A DNA stretch of 64,000 nt from Betaproteobacteria bacterium (GTDB lineage: Bacteria; Pseudomonadota; Gammaproteobacteria; Burkholderiales; Casimicrobiaceae), in NCBI GenBank assembly GCA_013298145.1, contig JAAFJO010000001.1, positions 186,001-250,000 of the forward strand, written 5' to 3'. A program made the translations under genes and the position numbers. Shown here piece after piece: positions 43,005 through 51,477 of this stretch. Under the pieces are notes generated by a model. That model was not told where the DNA came from and made no database searches. It saw nothing but the letters and a program-made list of their open reading frames with translations. Each line of letters starts with the position of its first letter. The first letter of the stretch is position 1.

Positions 43005-43262
43005 ATGGCGAAGGTACAGATGTATTCCACAGCAGTCTGTCCGTATTGCATTCAGGCTGAGCGCTTGCTGAAAGCTAAGGGCGTAGCCGAAATCGAGAAA
43101 ATTCGCGTAGACCTCCAGCCCGAGCAGCGCGACGCGATGATTGCCAAAACAGGGCGGCGCACCGTGCCTCAGATATTCATCGGCGAAACGCATGTCGGCG
43201 GTTTTGATGATCTTTCCGCGCTAGATCGTGCTGGCGGACTCGATAAGTTGCTCACGGCATGA
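43005..43262 (+). CDS. grxC: Glutaredoxin 3
   Basis: A cytoplasmic thiol-disulfide exchange protein of 85 residues with the dithiol motif CPYC (residues 12-15), the cis-Pro region RRTVPQIFIG and the C-terminal GGFDDLSAL. I chose the ATG at 43005 (MAKVQMYS) with AGGGAG six bases before it. It lies between the rhodanese and secB genes. Confidence 0.95.
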   Translation: MAKVQMYSTAVCPYCIQAERLLKAKGVAEIEKIRVDLQPEQRDAMIAKTGRRTVPQIFIGETHVGGFDDLSALDRAGGLDKLLTA

Positions 43263-43382
43263 CTTGGCAAGCCTCCGCAAACGAGCCGTTTCTTTGCCGC
43301 CCGAGCAGGTCGCTCGGGTGAGTCTCACCTCCGCTAAACCCCTAAAATAGCGGGTTACGTCTTATTTCACTGAAAGCACATC

Positions 43383-43862
43383 ATGGCCGACGCGCCCGCA
43401 CAACAACAAGATCCAAACGCACCCGTTTTCTCGATTGAGAAGCTCTATCTCAAAGATCTCTCTGTCGAAAACCCGAACGCACCACAAGCCTACCTTTGGC
43501 GCGAGGGCCCATCGGTCAACGTGGGCATCGATAGCGAGTCATCGGTCATCGAAGACGGATTCTTTAACGTCACCGTAAAGCTCACCGTAACGGCGACCAT
43601 CGCTGACAAAACGATGTTCTTGGTTGAAGCGGCGATGGGCGGCATTTTCCAGATTCGCAATGTGCCTGAGAGCGATGTGCAGCCGCTGCTGGGTTCGCAC
43701 TGCCCGAACATCATCTTCCCGTATGTTCGCGAAGTGATCTCGGACGCCGTTCAGCGCATGGGCTACCCAGCGGTGTATCTCCAGCCAATCAATTTCGACG
43801 CGCTGTATCAAGCACGGGTGCAAGCTCAGCTCGAGCAAGCACAAGGCGCTACCAAGCAGTAA
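43383..43862 (+). CDS. secB: Protein-export chaperone SecB
   Basis: A 159-residue tetrameric chaperone that holds precursors unfolded for SecA. It matches the family in order: FSIEKLYLKDLSVENPNAP near residue 17-35, GIFQIRNVPE near 90, and CPNIIFPYVREVISDAVQRM near 107-126. The C-terminus is Gln/Ala-rich. The usual neighbours in beta-proteobacteria, grxC before and gpsA after, are both here. Confidence 0.96.
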   Translation: MADAPAQQQDPNAPVFSIEKLYLKDLSVENPNAPQAYLWREGPSVNVGIDSESSVIEDGFFNVTVKLTVTATIADKTMFLVEAAMGGIFQIRNVPESDVQPLLGSHCPNIIFPYVREVISDAVQRMGYPAVYLQPINFDALYQARVQAQLEQAQGATKQ

Positions 43863-43875
43863 TCGGTTTTTCGGC

Positions 43876-44334
43876 ATGCGCCGCATCTTTGCGCTGACGG
43901 GGGTGGCTCTTGCCGCCCTCTTCGCGTTGGCGGCTCCGCTCGGCTGCGCTGAGGATTTCAAGCAAACGATTGATGCGGCGACGGTTGCCTTCGAAGGCCC
44001 ATCCACTCGCGCAACAAAGCAATTCATCTATTCGCGCGGCACACCGCTTGAGGTGCTCGTTACGATCGAAGGCTGGCACAAGGTGCGCGATGCGCAAGGT
44101 GGGCTTGTCTGGGTTGAGCGTCGCGCGCTTGGTGAGCGTACGCAGGTGCAAGTGAAATCGGCGGCCGCTGTAGATGCATATGCCAGCGCAGACGAGGTCT
44201 CGCCAGTCGTTTTCCGCGCGGAGCCTGGAGTGTTGCTCACGCTCGTTGCGCCGCCCACCAACGCGTATGCACAAGTACGCACACGCGACGGCCAAATCGG
44301 TTTTCTCCGTATCGATTCGCTCTTCGGAATCTAG
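43876..44334 (+). CDS. Exported SH3-like domain protein
   Basis: A 152-residue protein with a signal peptide (residues 1-25, ending in LGCAED; a lipoprotein cut at the Cys is conceivable). The mature part contains two bacterial SH3-like stretches: GTPLEVLVTIEGWHKVRDAQGG near residues 55-75 with LVWVERRALGERT, and YAQVRTRDGQIGFLRIDSLF at the end. Such domains bind cell wall peptides. It lies between secB and gpsA, as in other beta-proteobacteria. No catalytic motif is visible. Confidence 0.8.
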   Translation: MRRIFALTGVALAALFALAAPLGCAEDFKQTIDAATVAFEGPSTRATKQFIYSRGTPLEVLVTIEGWHKVRDAQGGLVWVERRALGERTQVQVKSAAAVDAYASADEVSPVVFRAEPGVLLTLVAPPTNAYAQVRTRDGQIGFLRIDSLFGI

Positions 44335-44399
44335 GAAAACGCGGATCAAACGACTTTAGTTCTAAGCTTGCGAGCTTTCGCGAGTAACTAGGCCTGTCT

Positions 44400-45398
44400 A
44401 TGAAAGTCGCAGTACTCGGCTCCGGCGCTTGGGGAACAGCATTCGCCTCTCGTCTGGCGGTGAATCCCGCCCATGAAGTCACGCTTTGGGGGCGCGACGT
44501 CGTTGCGCTCGCTGCAATGGCTGAGCAGCGGGTGAACGCTCACTATCTGCCCGGCGTTCGACTTTCTGAACGCTTGCAATTTGATGGATCACTTGCGTCC
44601 GCGAGCGCTTCTGCAAGCCTAATCATCCTTGGCGCGCCCGTGTCCGCGACCGAAGGCTTGCTAGCCCAACTTCATGAGCGTTCACGCGCGCCCGTCTTAT
44701 CACTCGCAAAAGGCTTTGTCGCCCAAGGCGATGAGGTCGCTCTCTTGCCGCAGGTGTTGGAGCGGTTCGGCCGAGAACGCAACGTTGCCACAGGCGTTAT
44801 TAGCGGCCCGAGCTTTGCGAGCGAAACCGCGCGCGGGTTGCCGCTCGCGCTTGTTTGCGCCATGAACGATGAGGCGCTTTCGCATGAGCTCGTGCATTCG
44901 CTTCGAGATGAGGCAATGCGCATGTACGCGAGTGCGGACGTGTTCGGCGTGTCGCTCTGCGGTGCGATCAAAAACGTGTTCGCCATCGCCGCTGGCGTGT
45001 GCGACGGCTTGGCGTTGGGCGCAAACGCGCGCGCCGCGCTGGTTACGCGAGGGCTCGCCGAGTTGATGCGCTTAGTCGTTGCGTGCGGCGGTCAGCCCGA
45101 AACGGTGATGGGGCTCGCGGGCGTCGGCGACGTGTTGCTCACCACCACCGGTGACGCCTCGCGCAACCGCAAAGTGGGTCTCGCGCTCGCGAGCGGGAAG
45201 TCGCTCGCCGACGTCCTCACCGAGCTGGGACATGTCGCGGAGGGCGTGTATGCCGCGCGCTTGGCGGCGCGTCTCGCCGAGTCAAAGCAGGTCGAACTTC
45301 CCATTACTCGCGCGGTTGCGGCGCTTTTAGATGGTGATGTCACGCCGCAAGATGCGATCAGAGCGCTTCTGACACGCAAACCACGCAGTGAGTTCTAA
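44400..45398 (+). CDS. gpsA: Glycerol-3-phosphate dehydrogenase [NAD(P)+]
   Basis: Makes sn-glycerol 3-phosphate for phospholipid synthesis in the cytoplasm. The 332 residues show VLGSGAWGTAFASRL (residues 5-19) for the nucleotide, LSLAKGF near 102, ISGPSFASE near 138, the catalytic Lys in GAIKNVFAIAAGV near 193, and NARAALVTRGLAEL near 214-227. It ends the secB block. The start ATG at 44400 has no strong ribosome site. Confidence 0.97.
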   Translation: MKVAVLGSGAWGTAFASRLAVNPAHEVTLWGRDVVALAAMAEQRVNAHYLPGVRLSERLQFDGSLASASASASLIILGAPVSATEGLLAQLHERSRAPVLSLAKGFVAQGDEVALLPQVLERFGRERNVATGVISGPSFASETARGLPLALVCAMNDEALSHELVHSLRDEAMRMYASADVFGVSLCGAIKNVFAIAAGVCDGLALGANARAALVTRGLAELMRLVVACGGQPETVMGLAGVGDVLLTTTGDASRNRKVGLALASGKSLADVLTELGHVAEGVYAARLAARLAESKQVELPITRAVAALLDGDVTPQDAIRALLTRKPRSEF

Positions 45399-45633
45399 CG
45401 TAGCCTAATTCATCTAGTCCCTATTGAATTGCGGCTACAGACTCGTAACTTACTTTTTCGATAAATAATGAAAACAGCGTTTGGCCTGATAAAATAAGGC
45501 ATTACGTCCAATAGATAATTTCAACAGGAACCAGAATCCACTGATCTAGACGTCGGCCTGGATGAGGCGTAGAACGAAGCCTTGGCATTTCACGCCAAAG
45601 TTTTGTTCACTCACTCAACCCAAGGAGAGCGCC

Positions 45634-45837
45634 ATGAGCGTCGCACGCGTCACGGAAATCACTGCGGAATCAAAAAAGAGTTTCGACGATGCCATCAAAA
45701 CCGGCATTGATCGCGCCTGCAAAACGTTGAAGAACGTCGAGGCCGCGTGGATTCAGGATCAGAAAATAGTGATCAACAAAGGCAAGATTGCGGGCTACCG
45801 CGTTTCGATGAAAGTGACCTTCATCCTCGCCGATTGA
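45634..45837 (+). CDS. Dodecin family flavin-binding protein
   Basis: A 67-residue protein of the dodecin family, which forms hollow 12-mers that store flavin. It shows VTEITAESKKSFDDAIKTGI near residues 5-24, where the family has its helix, VEAAWIQDQKIVINKGKIAGY with the flavin-contacting Trp, and the ending VSMKVTFILAD. I chose the ATG at 45634, with AAGGAG six to eleven bases upstream. It is a single gene closed by a strong terminator. Confidence 0.9.
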   Translation: MSVARVTEITAESKKSFDDAIKTGIDRACKTLKNVEAAWIQDQKIVINKGKIAGYRVSMKVTFILAD

Positions 45838-45875
45838 CTCTGCGCATCACGTCGCACGAATCACTTCTAACAAAC

Positions 45876-45905
45876 AAAAAGGGCGCCACATCGGCGCCCT
45901 TTTTT
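45876..45905. terminator. Bidirectional terminator between dodecin and uspA
   Basis: AAAAAGGGCGCC, a 5-base loop and GGCGCCCTTTTTT form a GC stem with A-tract and T-tract on either side. It serves the dodecin gene on the plus strand and uspA on the minus strand. Confidence 0.9.
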
Positions 45906-45920
45906 GTGTGAATCCTCGCG

Positions 45921-46343
45921 TTAGCGGACAACCATCACCGGTACGTCCGCATGCGTGAGCACTTTTTGCGCGACTGACCCGAGGATCATCGAAGCAAACG
46001 TGCCATGGCCGCGCGAACCCATCACGATCAAATCTACTTTGTCTTTCTTGGCTGCCTTGAGGATCTCATCCGCAGGGTTCCCGACAGTAACGCGCGTTTT
46101 GTAGTTCGCCTCATGTCGATCAAGAAACTTGCACACCGCACCCAGCACCGCCTCGGACTCGGCATGGTGATACTCGGCAACGATGTCTTTACCCACCGCA
46201 CGCGCCGCACGCATCGGAATCGGTAGCTGCACATTCAACACCACGTATTCAGGCTTCACGCCCAGCAAGCCTTCATGCGTCGTTAAATACGCCAACATCG
46301 TCTTCGTGTGTTTGCTGCCATCAATGGCGAGTAGCACTTTCAT
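45921..46343 (-). CDS. Universal stress protein (UspA family)
   Basis: A 140-residue protein starting VLLAIDGSKHTKTML. The nucleotide-binding pattern GX2GX9G(S/T) is seen as MGSRGHGTFASMILGSVAQ near residues 108-126. This predicts an ATP-binding UspA. The start is preceded by AAGGAG. It is convergent with dodecin through the terminator. Confidence 0.93.
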   Translation of the reverse strand: MKVLLAIDGSKHTKTMLAYLTTHEGLLGVKPEYVVLNVQLPIPMRAARAVGKDIVAEYHHAESEAVLGAVCKFLDRHEANYKTRVTVGNPADEILKAAKKDKVDLIVMGSRGHGTFASMILGSVAQKVLTHADVPVMVVR

Positions 46344-46460
46344 CGTGGTCTCCTTAAAGGGTTACGATGATTCTGACGGACGCACGGCGCGGGAGTTTGA
46401 TGCAAATCACATTGAATCAAGTTATGCCGACTACGACGGCACAAGCTCGATCCGCATCCT

Positions 46461-46709
46461 CTATCCGAGCGCCGCTGCAGCGCCTGCGAGCGTCGTTAAG
46501 GTGAGGCTCGTATCGGTTTCATCGAGCAATCGATTGAGTGCAGCACGGCTTGTGTGCATGCGCTTGGCCATCTCTGTTTTCGTCAACTTTTGTTCGCGCA
46601 TCGCTTCTTCGATTTGCATGGCCAAGACCTTCTTCATTGCAGCCGCGGTCGCTACTTCGTAGAGCCCTTCCTCTTTCAGGAAGTCATCAAAGTTTGAGCC
46701 TTTGGGCAT
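46461..46709 (-). CDS. XRE-type helix-turn-helix regulator, truncated by a stop codon
   Basis: An 82-residue protein with a helix-turn-helix near residues 43-65 (KTEMAKRMHTSRAALNRLL), related to solitary antitoxin-like XRE proteins. The reading stops in ALG at 46461. After the TAG the same frame continues as RMRIELVPS before a second stop at 46431, matching the usual K-R-L-x-I-E-L-V end of the family. A single base change (AAG or CAG to TAG) would explain this. The protein is therefore shortened by ten residues, probably recently. No HigB or other toxin gene is recognisable next to it. Confidence 0.75.
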   Translation of the reverse strand: MPKGSNFDDFLKEEGLYEVATAAAMKKVLAMQIEEAMREQKLTKTEMAKRMHTSRAALNRLLDETDTSLTLTTLAGAAAALG

Positions 46710-46901
46710 ATTTGTTTCCTTACGACGAGCAAACGGGCCACGACGCTGCTCTTAAGTGCATTGGAAGCCGTTGGTACAACGGCAAAACAACAAAGTAATT
46801 TCTTATATTTATCAATAGTTTACGAAGAAACCGCACAGTCGCCGACTTGCAACTACTACTGCACAACTTCAAACTAGCCACCCCACTTGAAGGAGATTTA
46901 G

Positions 46902-47153
46902 ATGTTTGATTTGCACGATAGGCTACGAAGAATTTATAGCGGTGAGACAGTGTTCCACCCGATTGACGTAACGCTCTATGCACTTCGTGAGTTTCACAAA
47001 GATGCACTACATTTTCTCGAGGCCGAATCCAACGGTTATCTCGAGCGTGTCAGCGTACATCGCGAAAGCAGGACCGGCGAGAGGCTGTACGATAACGTCC
47101 CAATCCTTGGAGGATTGACGCTAAAGGGTATGCGCGAAATAGGCGTCGCTTAG
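46902..47153 (+). CDS. Small protein of unknown function
   Basis: An 83-residue frame, MFDLHDRLRRIYSG at its start, with a very good ribosome site (AAGGAG eight bases before the ATG). The sequence is charged and likely helical in the first two thirds, without membrane segment or known motif. I do not recognise it. It stands alone between the XRE gene and a repeat, oriented away from the XRE gene. The ribosome site is the main reason for believing it. Confidence 0.55.
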   Translation: MFDLHDRLRRIYSGETVFHPIDVTLYALREFHKDALHFLEAESNGYLERVSVHRESRTGERLYDNVPILGGLTLKGMREIGVA

Positions 47154-47160
47154 GTACGCC

Positions 47161-47209
47161 GTTGCGTCAACTCATTGGGTCGCAACGGCGCAATAAGATT
47201 GCGCCCTAC
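47161..47209. repeat. Palindromic repeat next to the large oxidoreductase stop codon
   Basis: GTTGCG / CGCAAC and then GGCGCAATAAGATTGCGCC form nested palindromes ending in CTACA. The last bases contain the stop codon of the minus-strand gene that ends at 47206, so the hairpin lies directly behind it and may act as its 3-prime end. Confidence 0.6.
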
Positions 47210-50200
47210 ACCAACACCCGCTCAATCCCACCATTGCGCGCCTTCTCGACATACTCTGGCATCCACTTGTCGCCGAGCACGTGTTTGGCGATTTCTACGA
47301 CGATGTAGTCGGCTTTGGTGTCGCTGTCGTTGTCGTAGCGGGAGAGGCCCTGCAGGCAACTTGGGCAGCTGGTAAGGATCTTTACATCGCCTTCGAAGGC
47401 ATTTTCGGAGCCGTCCCCCGCTTTCACAGGAATTGCGCGCAAGGCATCTGCGCCCTTTTTCATCTCGCGTTCTTTGCGGAAGCGCACTTGGGTTGAGATG
47501 TCAGGCCGCGTCACTGCGAGCGTGCCGCTTTCGCCGCAGCAGCGCTCGTTGAGATCAACTTTTTGCCCCATGAGTTCGTTCACCACCTTGGTCGGTTGGT
47601 ACGTTTTCATCGGGGTGTGACACGGGTCGTGATACATGTACCGAGTGCCCGTGATGTTTTCGAGCTTTACGCCCTTTTCCATCAGGTACTCGTGGATATC
47701 GAGCAGGCGGCAGCCTGGGAAAATTTTCTCGAATTCGTATTTCTGCAACTGATCCATGCAGGTGCCGCAGGAAACGATCACCGTCTTGATGTCGAGATAG
47801 TTAAGCGTGTTGGCAACGCGATGAAAGAGCACGCGGTTATCGGTGATGATTTCCTGGCCTTTATCGTGATTGCCGCTCGCTGTTTGCGGATACCCGCAGC
47901 AGAGATAACCGGGCGGCAATACCGTTTGCGCACCGACATGCCAAAGCATCGCTTGCGTGGCTAAGCCCACTTGTGAGAACAAGCGCTCCGAGCCACAGCC
48001 AGGGAAATAGAACACCGTTTCCTGCTCGTCCGAATTCAGCTTCGGATTGCGAATGATCGGCACGATCTTGTCGTCTTCCACATCAAGCAGCTTGCGTGCG
48101 GTTTGCTTTGGCAACCCGCCCGGCATCGGCTTATTAATGAAGTGAATGACTTGCGCTTTGATCGGCGGTCGGCCGCCAGTCGTCGAAGGAGGGCGCTTCG
48201 TTTGATCGCCGATCACGCCAAATCGCTTCGCAAGCGTATGGCCGAGGCGCTGCGCTTTGTAGCCCAGGTTCGTAACGGTTGCCTTCAGCAGATTGACGGT
48301 CGCTGGGTCTTTCGCGTTGAGCAAGGTCATCGCGATCGCCGTCCCGGGATTGAACTTCTTCTTGCCTTCTTTGCGCAGCAAATTTCGCATCGCCATCGAG
48401 ACGTTACCGAAATCAATATCCACCGGACACGGGTTCACACACTTGTGGCATACCGTGCAGTGATCGGCAACATCGGTGAGCTCGTCCCAGTGTTTGAGCG
48501 ACACACCACGCCGCGTTTGCTCTTCATACAAAAACGCTTCAACGAGCAAGCCCGTCGCGAGAATTTTGTTGCGCGGCGAGTAAAGCAGGTTCGCGCGCGG
48601 TACGTGCGTTGCGCATACAGGTTTGCACTTCCCACAGCGCAAACAATCTTTGATCGAATCGCTAATCGCGCCGATATCTGATTGCTCAAGAATCAGCGAC
48701 TCAGCGCCCAAGAGTCCGAACGACGGCGTGTAAGCACGTCGCAAATCGCCGCCGGGCAACAGCTTACCGGCATTGAAGCGCCCATGCGGATCGACCTTTT
48801 GCTTGTAGCGCTGGAAGGGCTCAACTTCGTCTTGCGTGAGGAATTCGAATTTTGTGATGCCGATGCCGTGCTCGCCAGAAATCACACCGTCCAAGCGACG
48901 CGCAAGCGCCATGATGCGCTCCACCGCGTGATTCGCCTCTTGCAACATTTCGTAGTTGTCGCTATTAACGGGAATGTTGGTATGCACATTACCATCGCCC
49001 GCGTGCATATGAAGCGCAACCCAGGCGCGAGCGCGCAGCACATCTTTATGAATCGCACGCATACGATCCACAATCGGCTTCAGCGCATCGCCATCGAACA
49101 AATCTTCAAGCGGTGCTTTGATCTCGGTGCGCCAAGAGACGCGGATGTCGTGGGATTGCAGTTGGCGGAAGAGCGGTAGGGCAGCGGAATCGGCCCCGCC
49201 CGGTACGATCATCGGGTCAACGTTCACGATGCTCGACGCCGCCAAGGTATCGAAATAGCTCTGCCACTTCAGCCGAATATCAGAAACTAAAGCGCGCGCC
49301 GCTTCTACCTTCTCAGCAAGCATTTCGGTGGTAACGCCAAACTCTTCGTAACGATGCTGCGGCATCGCGCCCGCGAAGAACTTTTCGAGCTCGTCACAAA
49401 GTTTCAGCTTGTTTTTGATCGAGAGCTCGATATTGATGCGCTCGATGCCGTCGCAATAGTCGCCCATACGCGGCAGCGGAATCACCACGTCTTCGTTCAG
49501 CTTGAACGCATTGGTGTGTTTCGCAATCGCCGCCGTGCGTCCGCGATCCAGCCAGAATTTTTTCCGTGTCTCGGCGGTAACGGCGACGAATCCTTCAGCG
49601 CCGCGCGAATTACAGATCCGCACGACTTCTGAGGCGGCCTTCGCCACTTCGTTTTCATCGTCGCCGACGATGTCGCCGATCAACACCATTTTCGGGCGGC
49701 CGTGGCGCTTTGCCTTCGTGGCGTAGCCGACCGCCCCTACATAACGCTCGTCCAGATGCTCAAGCCCTGCGAGCATCACGCGCGCATCGCCCGTTTTCGG
49801 GAGCGCGTCTAAGAAATCCTTCACTTCAACGATGGCGGGCACCGAGTTACGCACCTCGCCGAAGAATTCCATGCACACGGTTCGCGTGTGCGATGGCATT
49901 TTGTGCAGCACCCACTTCGACCACGTTATGAGGCCGTCGCAACCTTCCTTCTGCACGCCCGGGAGGCCACTCAAGAACTTATCAGTGACGTCTTTACCCA
50001 GCCCAATTTTTCTGAACGAAGGGCCAGGAATGATGAGGGTTTCTTCGCGAAGCGGCTTGGCTCGCGCGGATGACGACGACCCAGCAAGGTCGTAGGCTTC
50101 ATCGAAATACTGCAATCGAAACGTTGCATGATTCGCATCGTGGATCTTGCCCAAGTTGTGATCCATGCGTGTCACTTCGAGCCACTCGCCATTCGGCGTA

Positions 50201-51303
50201 ACCATTCGCCATTGCACGAGGTTATCGAGCGCCGTTCCCCAAAGCACGGCTTTCTTGCCGCCTGCATTCATCGCGATATTGCCACCGATGCAGCTCGCGT
50301 CCGCGCTGGTGGGATCGCAGGCCCACACGAGTCCTGCGTGTTCCGCTGCCTCCATGCCGCGACGCGTAACCACACCCGCTTCGCATTCGATCACGCCATA
50401 TGGCTCAGTGTGACCGGGCAACACTTCAAAACGCACCGGAGAAATGGTTTCGAGCTTCTCCGTATTGATCACCGCTGAAAGCTTGGTGAGCGGAATCGCA
50501 CCACCGGTGTAGCCCGTTCCGCCGCCACGCGGCACGATGGTGAGCCCAAGCTCGATACAGCCCTTCACCAGACCAATCACTTCGGCTTCGCTATCCGGAT
50601 GCAACACGACAAACGGATACTCAACACGCCAGTCGGTTGCGTCAGTCACGTGGCTCACGCGCGCGAGGCCATCGAAGGTGATGTTGTCTTTGTGCGTAAC
50701 TTTGCCGAGGACCTTGACGATGCGTTTACGCAAGTCATAAGTTTCGCGGAACTGCTGCTCGAAATCAGCGACCGCCTTGGTGGCACGCGCGAGCAAATCG
50801 CCCACGTTCGCATCGCGGGATTTCGCATCGTCATCCACCAATTGCAGTTGCCGACGTTTTTGCACTTCATTCAGGCGGTGGCGAAGCGCATCAATAAGCA
50901 TCGCGCGACGCTTCGGGTTCTCAACCAAATCGTCTTGCAAGTAAGGATTGCGCTCAACGACCCAAATGTCACCCAAGACTTCAAACAGCATCCGCGCGCT
51001 GCGACCGGTTTTTCGCTCGCCGCGCAGTGTTTGCAGGATGGCCCATGCGTCATCGCCCAAGAGTCGCTGAACGATCTCTTTGTCGGAAAAACTCGTGTAG
51101 TTGTACGGAATCTCGCGGATTCGACGTTCGCCGCCTTCTTGCCCAGCGCTCGCGCTGCTCACGAGGGAGGCTTTCTCAGCGATCTTCATTCGTTGCGCGG
51201 ATGCGCTGCTGGATGGATGTGCGGCCGCGCCGCTGCTGGAAGCGGCAGGGAGCGCATTCGGGGTGATCCATCGGGCGAGCGAACGAAGCGAGAAATGCTT
51301 CAT
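47206..51303 (-). CDS. Giant FAD-linked oxidoreductase with Fe-S and CCG domains (DUF3683 type)
   Basis: A single 1365-residue protein joining what glycolate oxidase splits into GlcD and GlcF. Order: a DUF3683-like N-terminal part (about 60-200); an FAD-binding domain with [15 protein letters not shown] near residue 258; a flavoprotein C-terminal domain with [12 protein letters not shown] near 825; a ferredoxin domain with [11 protein letters not shown] and [12 protein letters not shown] near 900-985; and CCG domains with YFPGCGSE near 1102, [14 protein letters not shown] and SCPSCLQ toward the end. The first 45 residues are Ser/Ala-rich. It probably oxidises a 2-hydroxy acid and passes electrons through Fe-S clusters. 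The substrate is unknown. Confidence 0.9.
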   Translation of the reverse strand: MKHFSLRSLARWITPNALPAASSSGAAAHPSSSASAQRMKIAEKASLVSSASAGQEGGERRIREIPYNYTSFSDKEIVQRLLGDDAWAILQTLRGERKTGRSARMLFEVLGDIWVVERNPYLQDDLVENPKRRAMLIDALRHRLNEVQKRRQLQLVDDDAKSRDANVGDLLARATKAVADFEQQFRETYDLRKRIVKVLGKVTHKDNITFDGLARVSHVTDATDWRVEYPFVVLHPDSEAEVIGLVKGCIELGLTIVPRGGGTGYTGGAIPLTKLSAVINTEKLETISPVRFEVLPGHTEPYGVIECEAGVVTRRGMEAAEHAGLVWACDPTSADASCIGGNIAMNAGGKKAVLWGTALDNLVQWRMVTPNGEWLEVTRMDHNLGKIHDANHATFRLQYFDEAYDLAGSSSSARAKPLREETLIIPGPSFRKIGLGKDVTDKFLSGLPGVQKEGCDGLITWSKWVLHKMPSHTRTVCMEFFGEVRNSVPAIVEVKDFLDALPKTGDARVMLAGLEHLDERYVGAVGYATKAKRHGRPKMVLIGDIVGDDENEVAKAASEVVRICNSRGAEGFVAVTAETRKKFWLDRGRTAAIAKHTNAFKLNEDVVIPLPRMGDYCDGIERINIELSIKNKLKLCDELEKFFAGAMPQHRYEEFGVTTEMLAEKVEAARALVSDIRLKWQSYFDTLAASSIVNVDPMIVPGGADSAALPLFRQLQSHDIRVSWRTEIKAPLEDLFDGDALKPIVDRMRAIHKDVLRARAWVALHMHAGDGNVHTNIPVNSDNYEMLQEANHAVERIMALARRLDGVISGEHGIGITKFEFLTQDEVEPFQRYKQKVDPHGRFNAGKLLPGGDLRRAYTPSFGLLGAESLILEQSDIGAISDSIKDCLRCGKCKPVCATHVPRANLLYSPRNKILATGLLVEAFLYEEQTRRGVSLKHWDELTDVADHCTVCHKCVNPCPVDIDFGNVSMAMRNLLRKEGKKKFNPGTAIAMTLLNAKDPATVNLLKATVTNLGYKAQRLGHTLAKRFGVIGDQTKRPPSTTGGRPPIKAQVIHFINKPMPGGLPKQTARKLLDVEDDKIVPIIRNPKLNSDEQETVFYFPGCGSERLFSQVGLATQAMLWHVGAQTVLPPGYLCCGYPQTASGNHDKGQEIITDNRVLFHRVANTLNYLDIKTVIVSCGTCMDQLQKYEFEKIFPGCRLLDIHEYLMEKGVKLENITGTRYMYHDPCHTPMKTYQPTKVVNELMGQKVDLNERCCGESGTLAVTRPDISTQVRFRKEREMKKGADALRAIPVKAGDGSENAFEGDVKILTSCPSCLQGLSRYDNDSDTKADYIVVEIAKHVLGDKWMPEYVEKARNGGIERVLV

Positions 51304-51477
51304 GGAACTACAGCTTTACGCGAGTGTCAGCCTCGCGCGAGTGAATGGGGCCAAAGTATACCGCGCTGCACCATCGCTCAACCCCGCATGCAGCCTTGAA
51401 AAGCCACGTTGTGAAGAGCGTTTTTATGTAGCATTCGCTGCTTCACGTTTTCCGTATGAAAAAAGGTAGCGCGCCCC

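Noticed and set aside
46720..47007. A possible toxin gene partnering the XRE regulator
   Set aside because: The minus-strand frames upstream of the regulator show no HigB/RelE motif; the 95-residue frame overlaps the better-supported gene at 46902 on the other strand.
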